Assembly (NCBI GenBank): GCA_030737875.1
Contig: CM060923.1
Span: forward strand, 35,394,501 to 35,458,500
DNA length: 64,000 nucleotides
Direction: 5' to 3'
Origin: Allium sativum
Taxonomy: Eukaryota; Streptophyta; Magnoliopsida; Asparagales; Amaryllidaceae
The first letter of the stretch is position 1. Every line of letters begins with the position of its first letter. Made by a program: the position numbers and the translations under genes. The notes under the pieces are model-generated. The model worked only from the letters and a program-made list of their open reading frames with translations. It made no database searches and had not been told where the DNA came from. Below are positions 11,130-21,640 of the stretch, one piece after another.

Positions 11130-12359
11130 GTACATATTTTAAATAACACATGTCGTTCTGTTTCTCTCTCGCTACACACACACACACATATCCCTTCAAT
11201 ATCTTAAACTAATACAAGTTGCTTAACTGGAAAGAGTTATGCGTTGCTTGTTTGATATAAATGTGCACTTAGCTTTGTTGCATTTTTCGAAGGGGAATTT
11301 TTGCAATCTCACCCCCTCGCACTCCTTCATATTACGTACTCCGTCTTTTTTGTCCATGAATAAACATCAACTGTGATGTTATTAATTCATAATGCATTTG
11401 TAATTGGTGTCTACATTATCGATTTACCTAAAATACTATTATTTGTGGGAGAAAAACTTTTATGCATGAGGGTTGTATCAAGTTTTGATGCAACATCCTT
11501 CTCTTTGTTTGGCATCTGTAGAAAATGTCAAACTAATACATTAACTGAAAAAAGTCAAATATAACTTATTATAACCTATGAGACATGATAAAATTATTTG
11601 CTGAGTTTTATCCTGATGCTTAAACCAGTTTGAGCCATCCCTTGTAACATTTTTACATTCATTACACGTTCATAACTAAGCAGAACTAGAGTAATAGGTT
11701 TCTAACATTTAGGCAAAACAATGTGGGTGCAACTTAACTTTTACGTGATATCTATAATGCGTGGACACCAACACATCCCCTAGACACAATGCTTATTAAA
11801 ACGGTTTAAAAAAAACTTTAAAAAGGGAAATTCCCATCTGCATAGAAAAATTAGTAGTACTCTACACTTAGCCGTGCTTATTTTGGTCTCCAGTAAGCAT
11901 GCATTATATTGAATGGGAAACCACAATGAAATGTAGTACATGTGTACTAGAATCTTACTCTTACAAGAAAGACAATAGCATGATACCTCAAGTAGCACCG
12001 CTTTCTAATAACTGACTATTATGGCTCACACAGTTCTAATATAACGATGGCTTCAAAGTAGAACGCCATGTAAAGCTAAATCAATGCAGGAATCATGCAA
12101 AAATTTAGGAAGGTATTACGTGAGCATAACAAAATCATAGCAACCTCGCACAATATCCAACACTTCAACCGAAATGCATCAAGAAGTGAGAAATTTAAAA
12201 GTATTAGAGGTAAGCAAATAGCACATACATGTAGTTTAGAGGTATGGCTCGGCTGACTGAACATTTGGTGAGAAACATATTTGACTAATTTATTTTAGCA
12301 TTACATTAATTAGTCAATTTACTGTGATTTATTTTTTAATTCAATATTCTTTTTATTGT

Positions 12360-12776
12360 AGAAAAACCAAAGTGTTGATCCCTCATCCATATCTAGAGTT
12401 CATGTTTGGATCAAATCTCGCACTGACTATGCAAGTTGGAAACACTATTGTAAGTGCTTTGGATTTTTTGTTAACAATAAATTGTTTTAGAATGATACGG
12501 TTGGGAACTCGTCTACGAAATATAAGTTTTTTTAATTTTGTTGGAGGAAATAAAAAAGCTGATAGTGGATCACAATCTAGTTCAACATATAATATCAAAG
12601 GAGATGCACTTTCACAAGTGTTAGGACAAGACAACTCGGGACGACTACAAGCAATGGGAAGGAGTACAACAATGACCAAAGTGGTTTTGGTACATCTCAA
12701 GGATAAGCAAATAATTGAATATCAAAATCAAATTTCAGAATTAAAGCAGCTGGTTCATTCATTAATTAAAAATCAG
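12360..12776 (+). pseudogene. Decayed En/Spm (CACTA) transposase exon
   Basis: An exon-like block begins after TTTATTGTAG and ends at AATCAG|GTATTT. Its first part reads, in one frame, a DPSSISRVHVWIKSRTD-like stretch, then breaks by frameshift and stops. The second part (about 12560-12776) reads GDALSQVLGQDNSGRLQAMG followed by a short coiled coil (KDKQIIEYQNQISELKQLV). This pattern resembles the C-terminal region of plant Ptta/En/Spm transposases (Pfam Transposase_24). The gene is clearly broken. The assignment rests on motif memory only. Confidence 0.55.
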
Positions 12777-15214
12777 GTATTTCTTCCTATATTTTTCAAT
12801 CTCACATGTGTAGTTTCAATCTAATATGTGCAGTTATAGTTGCGAGTTCACATGTATATTTCTCTTTCATAAGTGAATATCATATTTGTAAGTAAATTAG
12901 TGTTTGTTTGTATATGCAAAAGTACGTATAGACATTTTGTTATATACAAAATAAAAATATGTTATGTAAAAAAAAGTGTTTATCAAAATAAACTGAAGAA
13001 AAGTAGAAAAAGTTCTGAATTGTATATGTGTTATAACAGTGTTGCTTTTAGTTTTAGCCATTTTCCATAGCGCAGTTTAAAAAAAAATCATTACTATATT
13101 ATATTAAGAGTAAACAGTAGACTATTTTTACATACTTAGCGCTAACGCTTAATGCCCCTTCAATATTGTAAATTAAGATTAACCTTACTGCCATGTTACT
13201 CATTGTTAATTAAAAATACAGGTATACCTTACTAATGTTAAATGTGATTATGATATTTGTATGATGCATGCAGGATAACATAAAGAAAAGTAATGGCTAA
13301 AGATATAATCAGTGATGTAGCTGACAACCATTTAGAATAGCTTATAACTAATGGTGCTAAAATCATTTAGTAATAATTTATAAAAAAAAAGATAAACAGT
13401 AAATCATGTATGAAGCCAAAAAATTAACACAATTGTTGCTTACATCAATGTTATTGTCAACAGGCTGAGATACATGCCAAAAGGTGAATAATATGAGAAA
13501 AGAATAAGCAACCAAGGATTTTCTTTTTTCGATAATGTAAAATAAGTCAGTGAGTGGTGGGAAAATATAATTTGATTCATATAAAAAACATTTGCTATTC
13601 AATTCATTAGAAGGAGCACGTACATAAAAGTTTTGCTTACAACCAAAATTTACCTAAATGAACATCAACAATGGTGGTTTTAGCTTGTTGGCAGTAACCA
13701 ATTCATTATGGATATGCATATGAAGCACTTCAAATTAAGATAACATATTACATTTACATATATGGAGCAGATGCACCACTGGGATCCATTGTTTAAAGTT
13801 CTGCTTTCCGTTCCAGTGTTCATGTAATTATGAAAGTTTGTTATATTCCGAAAATCTTGACAACTTCGTTTAGTTTTGGTTTTATAAATTACAGGGGAAA
13901 AAGCGCAATAACGATAAAATTCAAACTCGATTAATCTATAAACCCAACTCAAATTTGGTTTTAATATACTGCGCGAAATTGATGGTTTAATCCAGGTAGT
14001 TATAAAATTTTAATATTTCTACTGTGTGATTATCAGTCAGCAAGCTCAACTTTTAAATTTTCTTCTTTGTTAAATCCTGAAACGGGACAGTGATAAAAAG
14101 TTGAAAGCAATTAATAGTATCTGAACATCCATAAGCATCCCCTTTTCTTGCATTATCCTTCACCTTTTTTACTCGTGATATGGTTCATACTATTTGAGAT
14201 TATCTTTATGCATGTTTCTTTCACTATTGGTCCTTTGGTTAGTGTTTATATACCTTATTTTGGACTAAGAAAATTAGCACCCCGTATTTTTAGCATATTT
14301 CCACCATTCTAGTAGTTCAATAATCACACACCCCTTCACAGATGTTTACTTCATATAATAGTTAGAAAATAGTCATAAGACTAATTCGTTGTTGATCATA
14401 ATAGTTTGGTATAATACTTTCTGCATTCATTGTTGATCATGTACTGTATCCGTCATTATTACATTGCTTTTCCAACACTTACTATTTTGCGTTTTTTATT
14501 TGATTTATTATTTGACCATTTAAGACTAGATTCACATTTACGGTTACTGCTTTTTATGCTAAAAATTGTTTGCTACTATGTAATATGCCAGCCATGCATC
14601 TCTAAGTTACATAAATTACTCTTATAATTCAAATTGTACGCGATCGAGCAATGTGTTATTGCTCTTTTTATCCAAAGTTTGTTGATAAAATATATAATAC
14701 GTATGCACCAATGGATCTTCTACCCATTTTAAAAAGTCACGCCATCCCCTAACAATTCCTTTCAAATGAATTCTGCCACTTTCCCACCCCTCAACAAGAA
14801 AACAGTATTTAATGTCGAGGCAGTATCATGTTACTTGTAGACGAATGTTAGCAGATGTGTTCATTTGTGTTTACAGCTTATCCATGAAAAGTATTAAACC
14901 CTTTAGTGTAGTAGATTTTTTGATAAATGTATTTAGTTCTCCACCGATATTGATTAGTAAAGCATCATATTAGTAAAGCATCATATTGTAAAGCATCATG
15001 TTTTCATAAATTCTTTGTTGAATGCTGCTGGTTTCAGTTTCCTTTTTGATGCATGGTTGACAATTTTATCTTGGTTAAAGAAATTTTGGTTGATTTAGGG
15101 ATTTGCTTGTGTAACCGAATGTATGACAACTATACTTGTGTATACAAGCTGAGAAGCTAGTTTTAACACTACAAATAAAATTGTAGAGTCCACTTGAAGC
15201 AACACAGGAAAACT
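12777..15214. other. AT-rich sequence, no gene recognised
   Basis: Only short random frames are present. It probably represents introns or 3' parts of the decayed CACTA element. CACTACAAAT near 15166 resembles a CACTA terminus but has no matching partner. Confidence 0.4.
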
Positions 15215-15439
15215 GGCTCAGTAAACCTGAGCCGAGTGGGTCTGTTTTACTGAGCTTACAAGACTCAGTAAACTGAGCCACTTAGGCTTTATGTTTACTG
15301 AGCCAGGCTCAGTAATCTGAGCCTGAGCCGAGTGGCTCAGTTTTACTGTGCCTGCAAGGCTCAGTAAAATGAGCTGCTCGGCTCAGTAAACTGAGCCAAC
15401 TGAGCCGCTCGGCTCCGCTCGGCTCAGGTTATCCGAGCC
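15215..15439. repeat. Clustered GGCTCAGT/ACTGAGCC palindromes
   Basis: About a dozen half-sites of GGCTCAG or CTGAGCC lie in 225 bp. Several are paired as GGCTCAGT-AA-ACTGAGCC dyads, with the derivative GAGCCGAGTGGCTC. The cluster is bounded by ordinary AT-rich DNA and sits upstream of the array at 15884. Confidence 0.85.
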
Positions 15440-15883
15440 ATAGTCTTAGTTTACACTGTGCCCATTCTTTGTTTGTTTTTATTTAAGCTCAGTAAACTTT
15501 CTTTTTTTTTTTAATCAGGCATACCCGTATTATCATATTTGTTGAACATCGTAGGCTTTGGTTGAAGTAGCGGAAGCAAGACAAAGATTAGAAGGTGGCT
15601 ATGATATAATGGTTGTATATTAAATTATGATATTTAGATGCTATTTGAAATTTGTTTTGAATGATAAATGGTTGTATGTTGAATTGTGATAGTTTGATGT
15701 TTGTCGAAATGGAATTTGCTTCAAGATGCGAATTGTGATATGTTGTATTTGCTTTGAGATATCATTATTATATGTTGTATATTCTTATTGATATATGCTT
15801 TATGAAATTAATTGGAGCATATTATGTTTGTTAGTTGTTTAAATGAATTACCTGCTGTAGGCCTGGTATAATATTCATGTTTC

Positions 15884-16207
15884 TAACAGTTATAACTGTT
15901 GTTAAATTTATTGTATGAAACAGTCAGCTTTATATACTAACAGTAATAACTGTTACATGTTTCATATTTGTAACAGTAATTACTGTTATAAAAGTGAATT
16001 TTATAACGGTTATAAGTGTTATAAAATTTTCACTACTAACGGTTATAAGTGTTACAGAATAAAGTTTTTTAATGGTAATAACCGTTACAATATACATACT
16101 TTGTAACGGTTATAACCGTTACAATATTCGTGACAACAGTTTGTCACGTATGTTGTAGTAACGGTTATAACTGTTACAAACTTGATTAGTAACGGTAATA
16201 ACTGTTA
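15884..16207. repeat. Nine 18-bp dyads at about 33-bp spacing
   Basis: Copies of TAACRGTTATAACYGTTA (small variations) begin at 15884, 15938, 15971, 16004, 16037, 16070, 16104, 16159 and 16190. The copy at 16104-16121 is a perfect palindrome. Six copies are exactly 33-34 bp apart. A further palindrome, GTGACAACAGTTTGTCAC, lies at 16130-16147. Placement just inside a CACTA-like end suggests subterminal transposase-binding repeats. Each half-site also fits the MYB consensus YAACKG. Confidence 0.85.
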
Positions 16208-16211
16208 GAAA

Positions 16212-16231
16212 CACCCTTTTCTGGTGTTGTG
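16212..16231 (-). mobile_element. Candidate CACTA-type terminus
   Basis: Read on the minus strand, the end is CACAACACCAGAAAAGGGTG. It resembles CACTA-family terminal inverted repeats (CACTA, then an A/C-rich tract leading to GAAAA), with CACAA in place of CACTA. It directly flanks the subterminal dyad array. The partner end was not found, so the element boundary on the left is unknown. Confidence 0.45.
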
Positions 16232-16552
16232 TAACTTAATGCAAGATCTAAGTTTTAGCATAATAAGCCCTTTTATTTTCTTTTTAATTATAACCCATAT
16301 GTTATAATTTTAGTTGCAAGTATCCCAAATTTATCTATTATGATTTTCTAACATAGCCATACGGTTAACATAACGTTTATGTTCATTCTCTGTTACTTTT
16401 CAAATTACAACTCTTGTTATAATTTACTGAAAATTCCTACCAATTTGCCTAATTCTATCTGTTTTCTTTTAATATAGATCTTCAATTCATGCACATATTT
16501 CTACAATTTTAGTTCATTTCATTTAATCTGTGTTTGCGAATTTTATACTTTT
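16232..16552. other. Left flank of element H, nothing recognised
   Basis: This is AT-rich sequence without frames or repeats. With H removed it would join 46479 onward. Its last five bases CTTTT (16548-16552) are one copy of the TSD of H. Confidence 0.6.
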
Positions 16553-17279
16553 TGTTAGATCAAAATTTGGCTCTAACACCCAAATGGTTCTGATTCATTG
16601 AGAATTATAACTGAAAAATGAGGAAAAAAGCAGAGAACACACTAGGTTTATAGTGGTTCGGCGTTAACGAGCCTACGTCCACTTTATATGCTATTGATTA
16701 TACTTTGAATGTTAGTACAACCAATGATTTCTCTCAAACTCACTCTTACAATTATGGTTTCTCTCAGTAATTTTGAAGTAAAACTGATAAGAAATAGTGG
16801 TGCGACAGTAATGATGGAATCAATACTCAAAACTGCCAAAAGATCCTGAAAATTGCCCAGCTCTGGGCTATTTATAACCGATTTTTGGTGACGGATCGCG
16901 GTCATACGTGGCCCACATCCCGAAGATCTCGGACTGGTTCGTAGCTTGATGGAGAATTGGTCAATATGACAGTTGTGGACAGGTATAGCGTGATCCTGCA
17001 TTCTCGGATCGTGAATGACTTGGTCAGGGGCCTCGCCGCGTCTTCTGGGTTTGGATCGGATCGTCATGCTGTGGACGGATCGGGTCGAGCTAGAGGTAGC
17101 GGATCAGATCGAGGCTACAAGGGGCGATCGGGTCACATACTGGCGCAGCGATCCGGGGAGTGTCACGATCCGAGGAAGACGATATGACCACGATCGAATG
17201 CTTGAGGGGTCGGACCCTTAAGGACTCATATTTTCTTTTCTTTTGGACTTTGGTGGCTAGGTCAAAAAGCTAGCCAACA
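16553..17279 (-). repeat. H 3' LTR (727 bp)
   Basis: This is a repeat copy of 46007-46473 with about eight substitutions, plus a 260-bp block (16892-17151) absent from the other LTR. On the minus strand it holds TATAAATAG (16868-16876), so the 260-bp block lies in U3. The block is rich in CGGATCG and GATCGGGTC motifs. A TATAAAGTGGACGTAGG/CCGAACCACTATAAA module lies at about 16647-16691. Confidence 0.93.
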
Positions 17280-17293
17280 TTTTGCCCCCTCGA
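17280..17293 (-). other. H polypurine tract
   Basis: On the minus strand CGAGGGGGCAAAA lies directly before the 3' LTR, the expected place for the plus-strand primer. Confidence 0.85.
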
Positions 17294-18377
17294 AGTATGT
17301 TTTATCGAGGATGGAACATGCTTCGAAACTGCAGATTCATCTTTCCGTGAAGCGATGTGAACCAGTGATCGTATCTGTCTGAATGGTTGTATTACTTCAA
17401 GAAGTCACGCCCTTTGGCAAGTATAAATATTCGGTAAGATCTTCAATCACCTTCGTGCCCAAGGAATCTTCCTCCAGTCTTTTAGGCTTTCGAAAATATC
17501 GCCATTAAATCGCCGAGTAAGTCCCAGAACTAACTGTAGAAAATAGTATTTTATAGCTTGTTGTATTTCTATGAACTTAGAACATTATCTTCCCGATTCA
17601 TCAACCTCGCTGGGGCTCAATTCGTTGTTATACGCCGCGGGTCGTGGGCACAGCACCCATCACGAACGCGTAACAGGGAGCGGGCCTTCTTTTGGTTTAT
17701 GAAGGGCTTCTGGGTTCCAGTCGTGAACCCCTTACGGATCGGATCACATGACAGGCTGATGCGGGCTTCTGCTCGTGGCCTGCTTACTTTCTACGGTCCG
17801 TAGTGGGCTTTTATCCATGATCCAACCACTGCAAATAAAACAAAAAAGAGAACACGAACGGTCACCGCTCCACCTATATAATCCGATCCCTTCTTCATTT
17901 TCCCCTTTCTTCTTCATTTACTGTTGCGCCGCCAGCTATTTTTTTGAGTAAAACCCTAGCTTTTAACTTTCCAAAAACCCGATTGCCCCCTAATTTAAGA
18001 AAGGTAATCTTATTAAAAGTGCTTTCATACAATTTCTCTCTCGTTTTCCTTGGGTTTTCGCTAGTTTGAGAGGAGAGAGCGAAGGAGTCGTGTGGCGTTC
18101 GAAGTTCTAGAGGTTGATGAGGCGCCATGGATCTTGTTATTCTAATTCGTAGGTAGAGAGGAGGGAGAAGAAGGAATACGTCGGGCTGGATCGTGGCGAT
18201 GGTGAGGCAGCGGGTCGTGATTGTGGTAGATGCAAGGAGTGGGATTTGGTGAACGGATCGGTTCGCGCTAGTGAACTGCGGATCGCAGGGAGTTATCGTG
18301 ATCCGTTCCAGTTTTCATGATCCGATGCCATGCTTTGTTCGTGAATTAATACTTCTGTCGTGTATCCACACCCGTTC
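17294..18377 (+). promoter_or_regulatory. Promoter and leader region of the opposite-strand gene of H
   Basis: TATATAA at 17874-17880 is followed by a C/T-rich start region (about 17905). A donor-like AAAG|GTAATC lies at about 18002. GATCGG/GATCCG motifs are scattered at 17735-17745, 17880 and 18250-18325 and resume at 24327-24431 on the other side of solo LTR A. Downstream, CTAAACAG at about 24613-24620 is acceptor-like, two bases before the ATG at 24624. Together this suggests a spliced 5' UTR, with A sitting in its intron. Confidence 0.5.
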
Positions 18378-18951
18378 TGTAACGACCCAGATTTTTCGTC
18401 GATTTATTTTAAATATTGAATTGATAATATAAATGAATTTTTATATTAATTGGTTTAAAATATTGATTTCGATTTAATATCAAAAACATTAAATTATCAA
18501 AATATAAAATATAATCGAAATCGAGGGTAAAAACTGAATCAGTACAATTCAGATGACCGGTATGAATTCTTTATAAATATGAACGATGATAATAGAAATT
18601 CATTGATGAAGAATTTATTTATTTTGAATTTAAAATGATTTAATATGGCCGTTTATAGTTACATTCGAATGTAAATTTCAATATCAGTCCCGTGGAGTTC
18701 AAAATAACGTTATAATCCGAGAATATTGGTCGTTAAGTTAAAATAAGCGGTTCGGGTTTTCAAAACTAGGGACCGTGAGATATATTATATAAAATAAAAT
18801 CAAATCTTTCAGCCGACCTACAAACTAAATAAAAAAAAAAAAAAAATCTCGCCACCCTATTCTTCTCGAGCCAACTAAATTGTCTGCTATGCTTCATATC
18901 AGGAAGGCAGCAAATCAATGGCCTTGTACTCGGTTGTCTCCTCTCCTCCTT

Positions 18952-18958
18952 TATATAA
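18952..18958 (+). promoter_or_regulatory. Candidate TATA box of LTR A
   Basis: TATATAA lies after a CT-rich stretch, 574 bp into the LTR. A leader of about 1 kb leads to the donor-like site at 19968. Confidence 0.45.
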
Positions 18959-19961
18959 TCGAGCTCGCGTTCAATCTCTAAACCCACGAAAAAACCATCC
19001 AAACCACTGTCGACCTTCCTCTTCTCCAGTTATTCAAAAACCAAGTCAACTCCTCCGAAATTTAAAAAGACAGAAATATAAAAAAAAAAAAGGGGCGACC
19101 GCGATTTTTTCTGGAGCTCAAACATCGGAAGAGCCAGCGGTAGGAAGGGGGTTCTCGAACTTGAAGCCTGCGTTAGGGATTGGTTGCGATAAAGGGTAAA
19201 GGTCGCGATGGCATTGGAGAACTCGAATTCGATTTAGGGCATTTCGATTTAGGGCCAGAAGCGGATGTGGAAGACCGCGGTTCTGGTTAGAGGTCGAGGA
19301 CGACGAAGGACTCAAAAGGGACGAGCTCGACAGTAGCGGTTCTGGTGGAAGGGAGGTGTTCGATCCAATGATTTGGGGATTTAAATTTTGTCACCATCGG
19401 CCTGGGTTGCATCATCGATTCTGGCGTTGCTTTTGGGTTCGCGAAGATGAAGCGTTCAAATGGAAGAAGGGTCATCGATGGGTTCAGGAAGGGAAACAGG
19501 GACCGAAGAGAAAAGGGAAATTTAAATAAAGAATTTAAGGTATATTTTAGTTTATTCTTAATTTAAATTTATATTGAGATTGATATAAAAATTGGTAGTT
19601 GATTTAACCAATCTGAATACCTTGTACGAATTAGCATTTTAGTTAGAACTGAATTCGTACATTGATAAAAGAAAAGGAAATGGTGTTTACCATTAATTTG
19701 GAAATTTATTTAAAGTAAATTAATTTATTTAATTGGAAATAGATTAAATATATAGAAATTAGTTAGTAAAGGATAAAATATGTAAACTAAAGAAGTTAAG
19801 GATTAAATTGGAATTTAATTTACATATGAGTAATTAATTTAAATTAAATTAGTGAAGTTCAAAAACTGAAATATATTTATATTATTTACATTGAAAACAG
19901 AGGTACAAAGGAATCGTGAAATCTATACGATAAGCTCAAATGGGGTACTCGACGAATTACA

Positions 19962-19987
19962 TGACTGGTGAGTAAATCTCACTCACC
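19962..19987 (+). promoter_or_regulatory. Donor-like near-palindrome of LTR A
   Basis: ACTG|GTGAGTAAATCTCACTCACC combines a consensus 5' splice site with a near-palindrome. The same arrangement occurs in B (30625-30640, minus) and partly in C (58751). Confidence 0.45.
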
Positions 19988-20439
19988 TTTAGAATTATTT
20001 TTATTTCATTAAAAAAAATTGTTTGTGCTTGTGTGAATGCTTTCTGCTTATATTAGTTATTTAGGCTATTATATATATATATATATTGGGTTGATTGATT
20101 GGTTGGATTCCCGCAGTCTCATTAGCGGATGCCCGCAGTTTCATAGCGGATGATTACCCTATACGCCCCACGCTATGATTAGTGGATGACCTTCTATACC
20201 GCGATATTCTGCCACGAAGCAGAATGGGTATTATTTATGTGCTAACATCTGTGGATGCAGGAAAACAGGTTGGAGGAATCCAACTGGATTCCTCAAAAAT
20301 ATATTATCTGTCTGTTTATTTGTTTGCATATATATTGTTATATATGATGTGCTAGAAAAATAAATAATTGGTTGCTTTGTGTGTTTAAATATCACTGGGC
20401 TTAAGTAATGATATTTAAAAATATCGTGGAAGGATATTT

Positions 20440-21640
20440 GAGATTTTAAAAGGGGAAATTTCTATTTTTAAATAGAATTTGAATTTTAATGGAAATAAAT
20501 ATAAACTTGTTTTTGAAAAAAAATAAAACAAGTAGTTTCTTTATAAACGAAGTTTATAAATAGTTCTTTATAACGAAGTTATAAATGAAGTGAAATGAAT
20601 TATCATTTGATAATTCAGAAATAGAAATACAAGCGTGAAATGGGAATTTGAAATGGAATTTCAAAATAGGACATGAAATGAAATTTTTAAATATATAACT
20701 CAAATGAAATTTGAGTGTAACATTTGCATTTTAAAAGGAGTTTAATATTTGAATTTTAAAAGGGGATTGAATATTAGAAATTCAAATAGAAGTTCAAATA
20801 GAGCTCGAATAAATGAAATTAGATTGAAAAATAGAATTTGAATTCAAGAAATTAAAATAAAGTTTGAATTCAAAGGAATTCGAATAAAGAAATTCAAATA
20901 GAGATTTGAATGTAGAATTTCAAAATAGAATTTGAAATATAGTATTTAAAAGAAGAATTTAAATATGAAGTTTGAATAGAGATTTGAAATAGAAATTCGA
21001 GTATTGAAATTGAACATGGAATAGAATACAGAAATTCAAGTAGAAATTTGAATACGAGATTTCAAAATAGAATTTGAAATAAACTTTGAAAATAGGATTT
21101 CAAAGTAGAATTGGAAATAGAATTTCAAATAGGATTTCAAAATAAGAAATCCAAATGATTTTGAAATGGAATTTGAATTCAAGGGAATTCAAATGGCTTT
21201 GAGTGAAGAAATTCAAATGGCGTTGAAAATAAGTTTGAATATTAGAATTCAAATGGGATTGGAATAAAGGAAATTCAAAAATGGAATTTCAAATAAAAGA
21301 AGAATGTAATTTGAAATTTTGGGAATTTCAAATAAGAGAAATGGAATCTGAAACATTTAGAATTTCAAATAGAAATTTAAATGGTGTTTGGATATTTGAA
21401 TTCAAGTATGAATTTCAAGTATGAATTTGAAATGGGATTTCAAGTATGAATTTCAAATATAGAAAAAAAAAAGAATTGAATTAAAGTGAAAATTAAATAA
21501 AGGATTTGAAATAGAATTCGAATAAATGATTTTAAATGGAATTCGAATAAAGGATTTCAAATGGGATTTGAATACAGGATTTAAAACTATGGAATTTGAA
21601 ATGTAAAGATTCGAATGGAATTTGAAATATATATGAATAT
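20440..21640. repeat. GAATTTGAAAT/ATTTCAAAT simple array in LTR A
   Basis: About 1.2 kb consists of variants of GAATTTGAAATAG and its complement ATTTCAAATAGAA, with no fixed period and no coding potential. It looks like an expanded degenerate array. Confidence 0.8.

Larger units (their letters stand above)
9136..12359. other. AT-rich DNA with exon-like scraps; no intact gene
   Basis: No long reading frame or transposon end is recognisable here. Two short uninterrupted frames followed by GT (9578-9667 and 11018-11129) look like exon remnants and are listed separately. A short open stretch near 10884-10948 may be a third. There is a small CA microsatellite at about 11175. The region may be the interior of the CACTA element that ends at 16231, or older genic debris. 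Confidence 0.4.

Noticed and set aside
15165..15190. CACTACAAAT as the left end of a small CACTA element ending at 16231
   Set aside because: The two ends do not match as inverted repeats and no 3-bp duplication is evident.
15884..16207. Regularly spaced repeats as a CRISPR array
   Set aside because: The repeats are palindromic, only 18 bp, variable in sequence, with about 15-bp AT-rich spacers, in plant DNA beside a transposon end.
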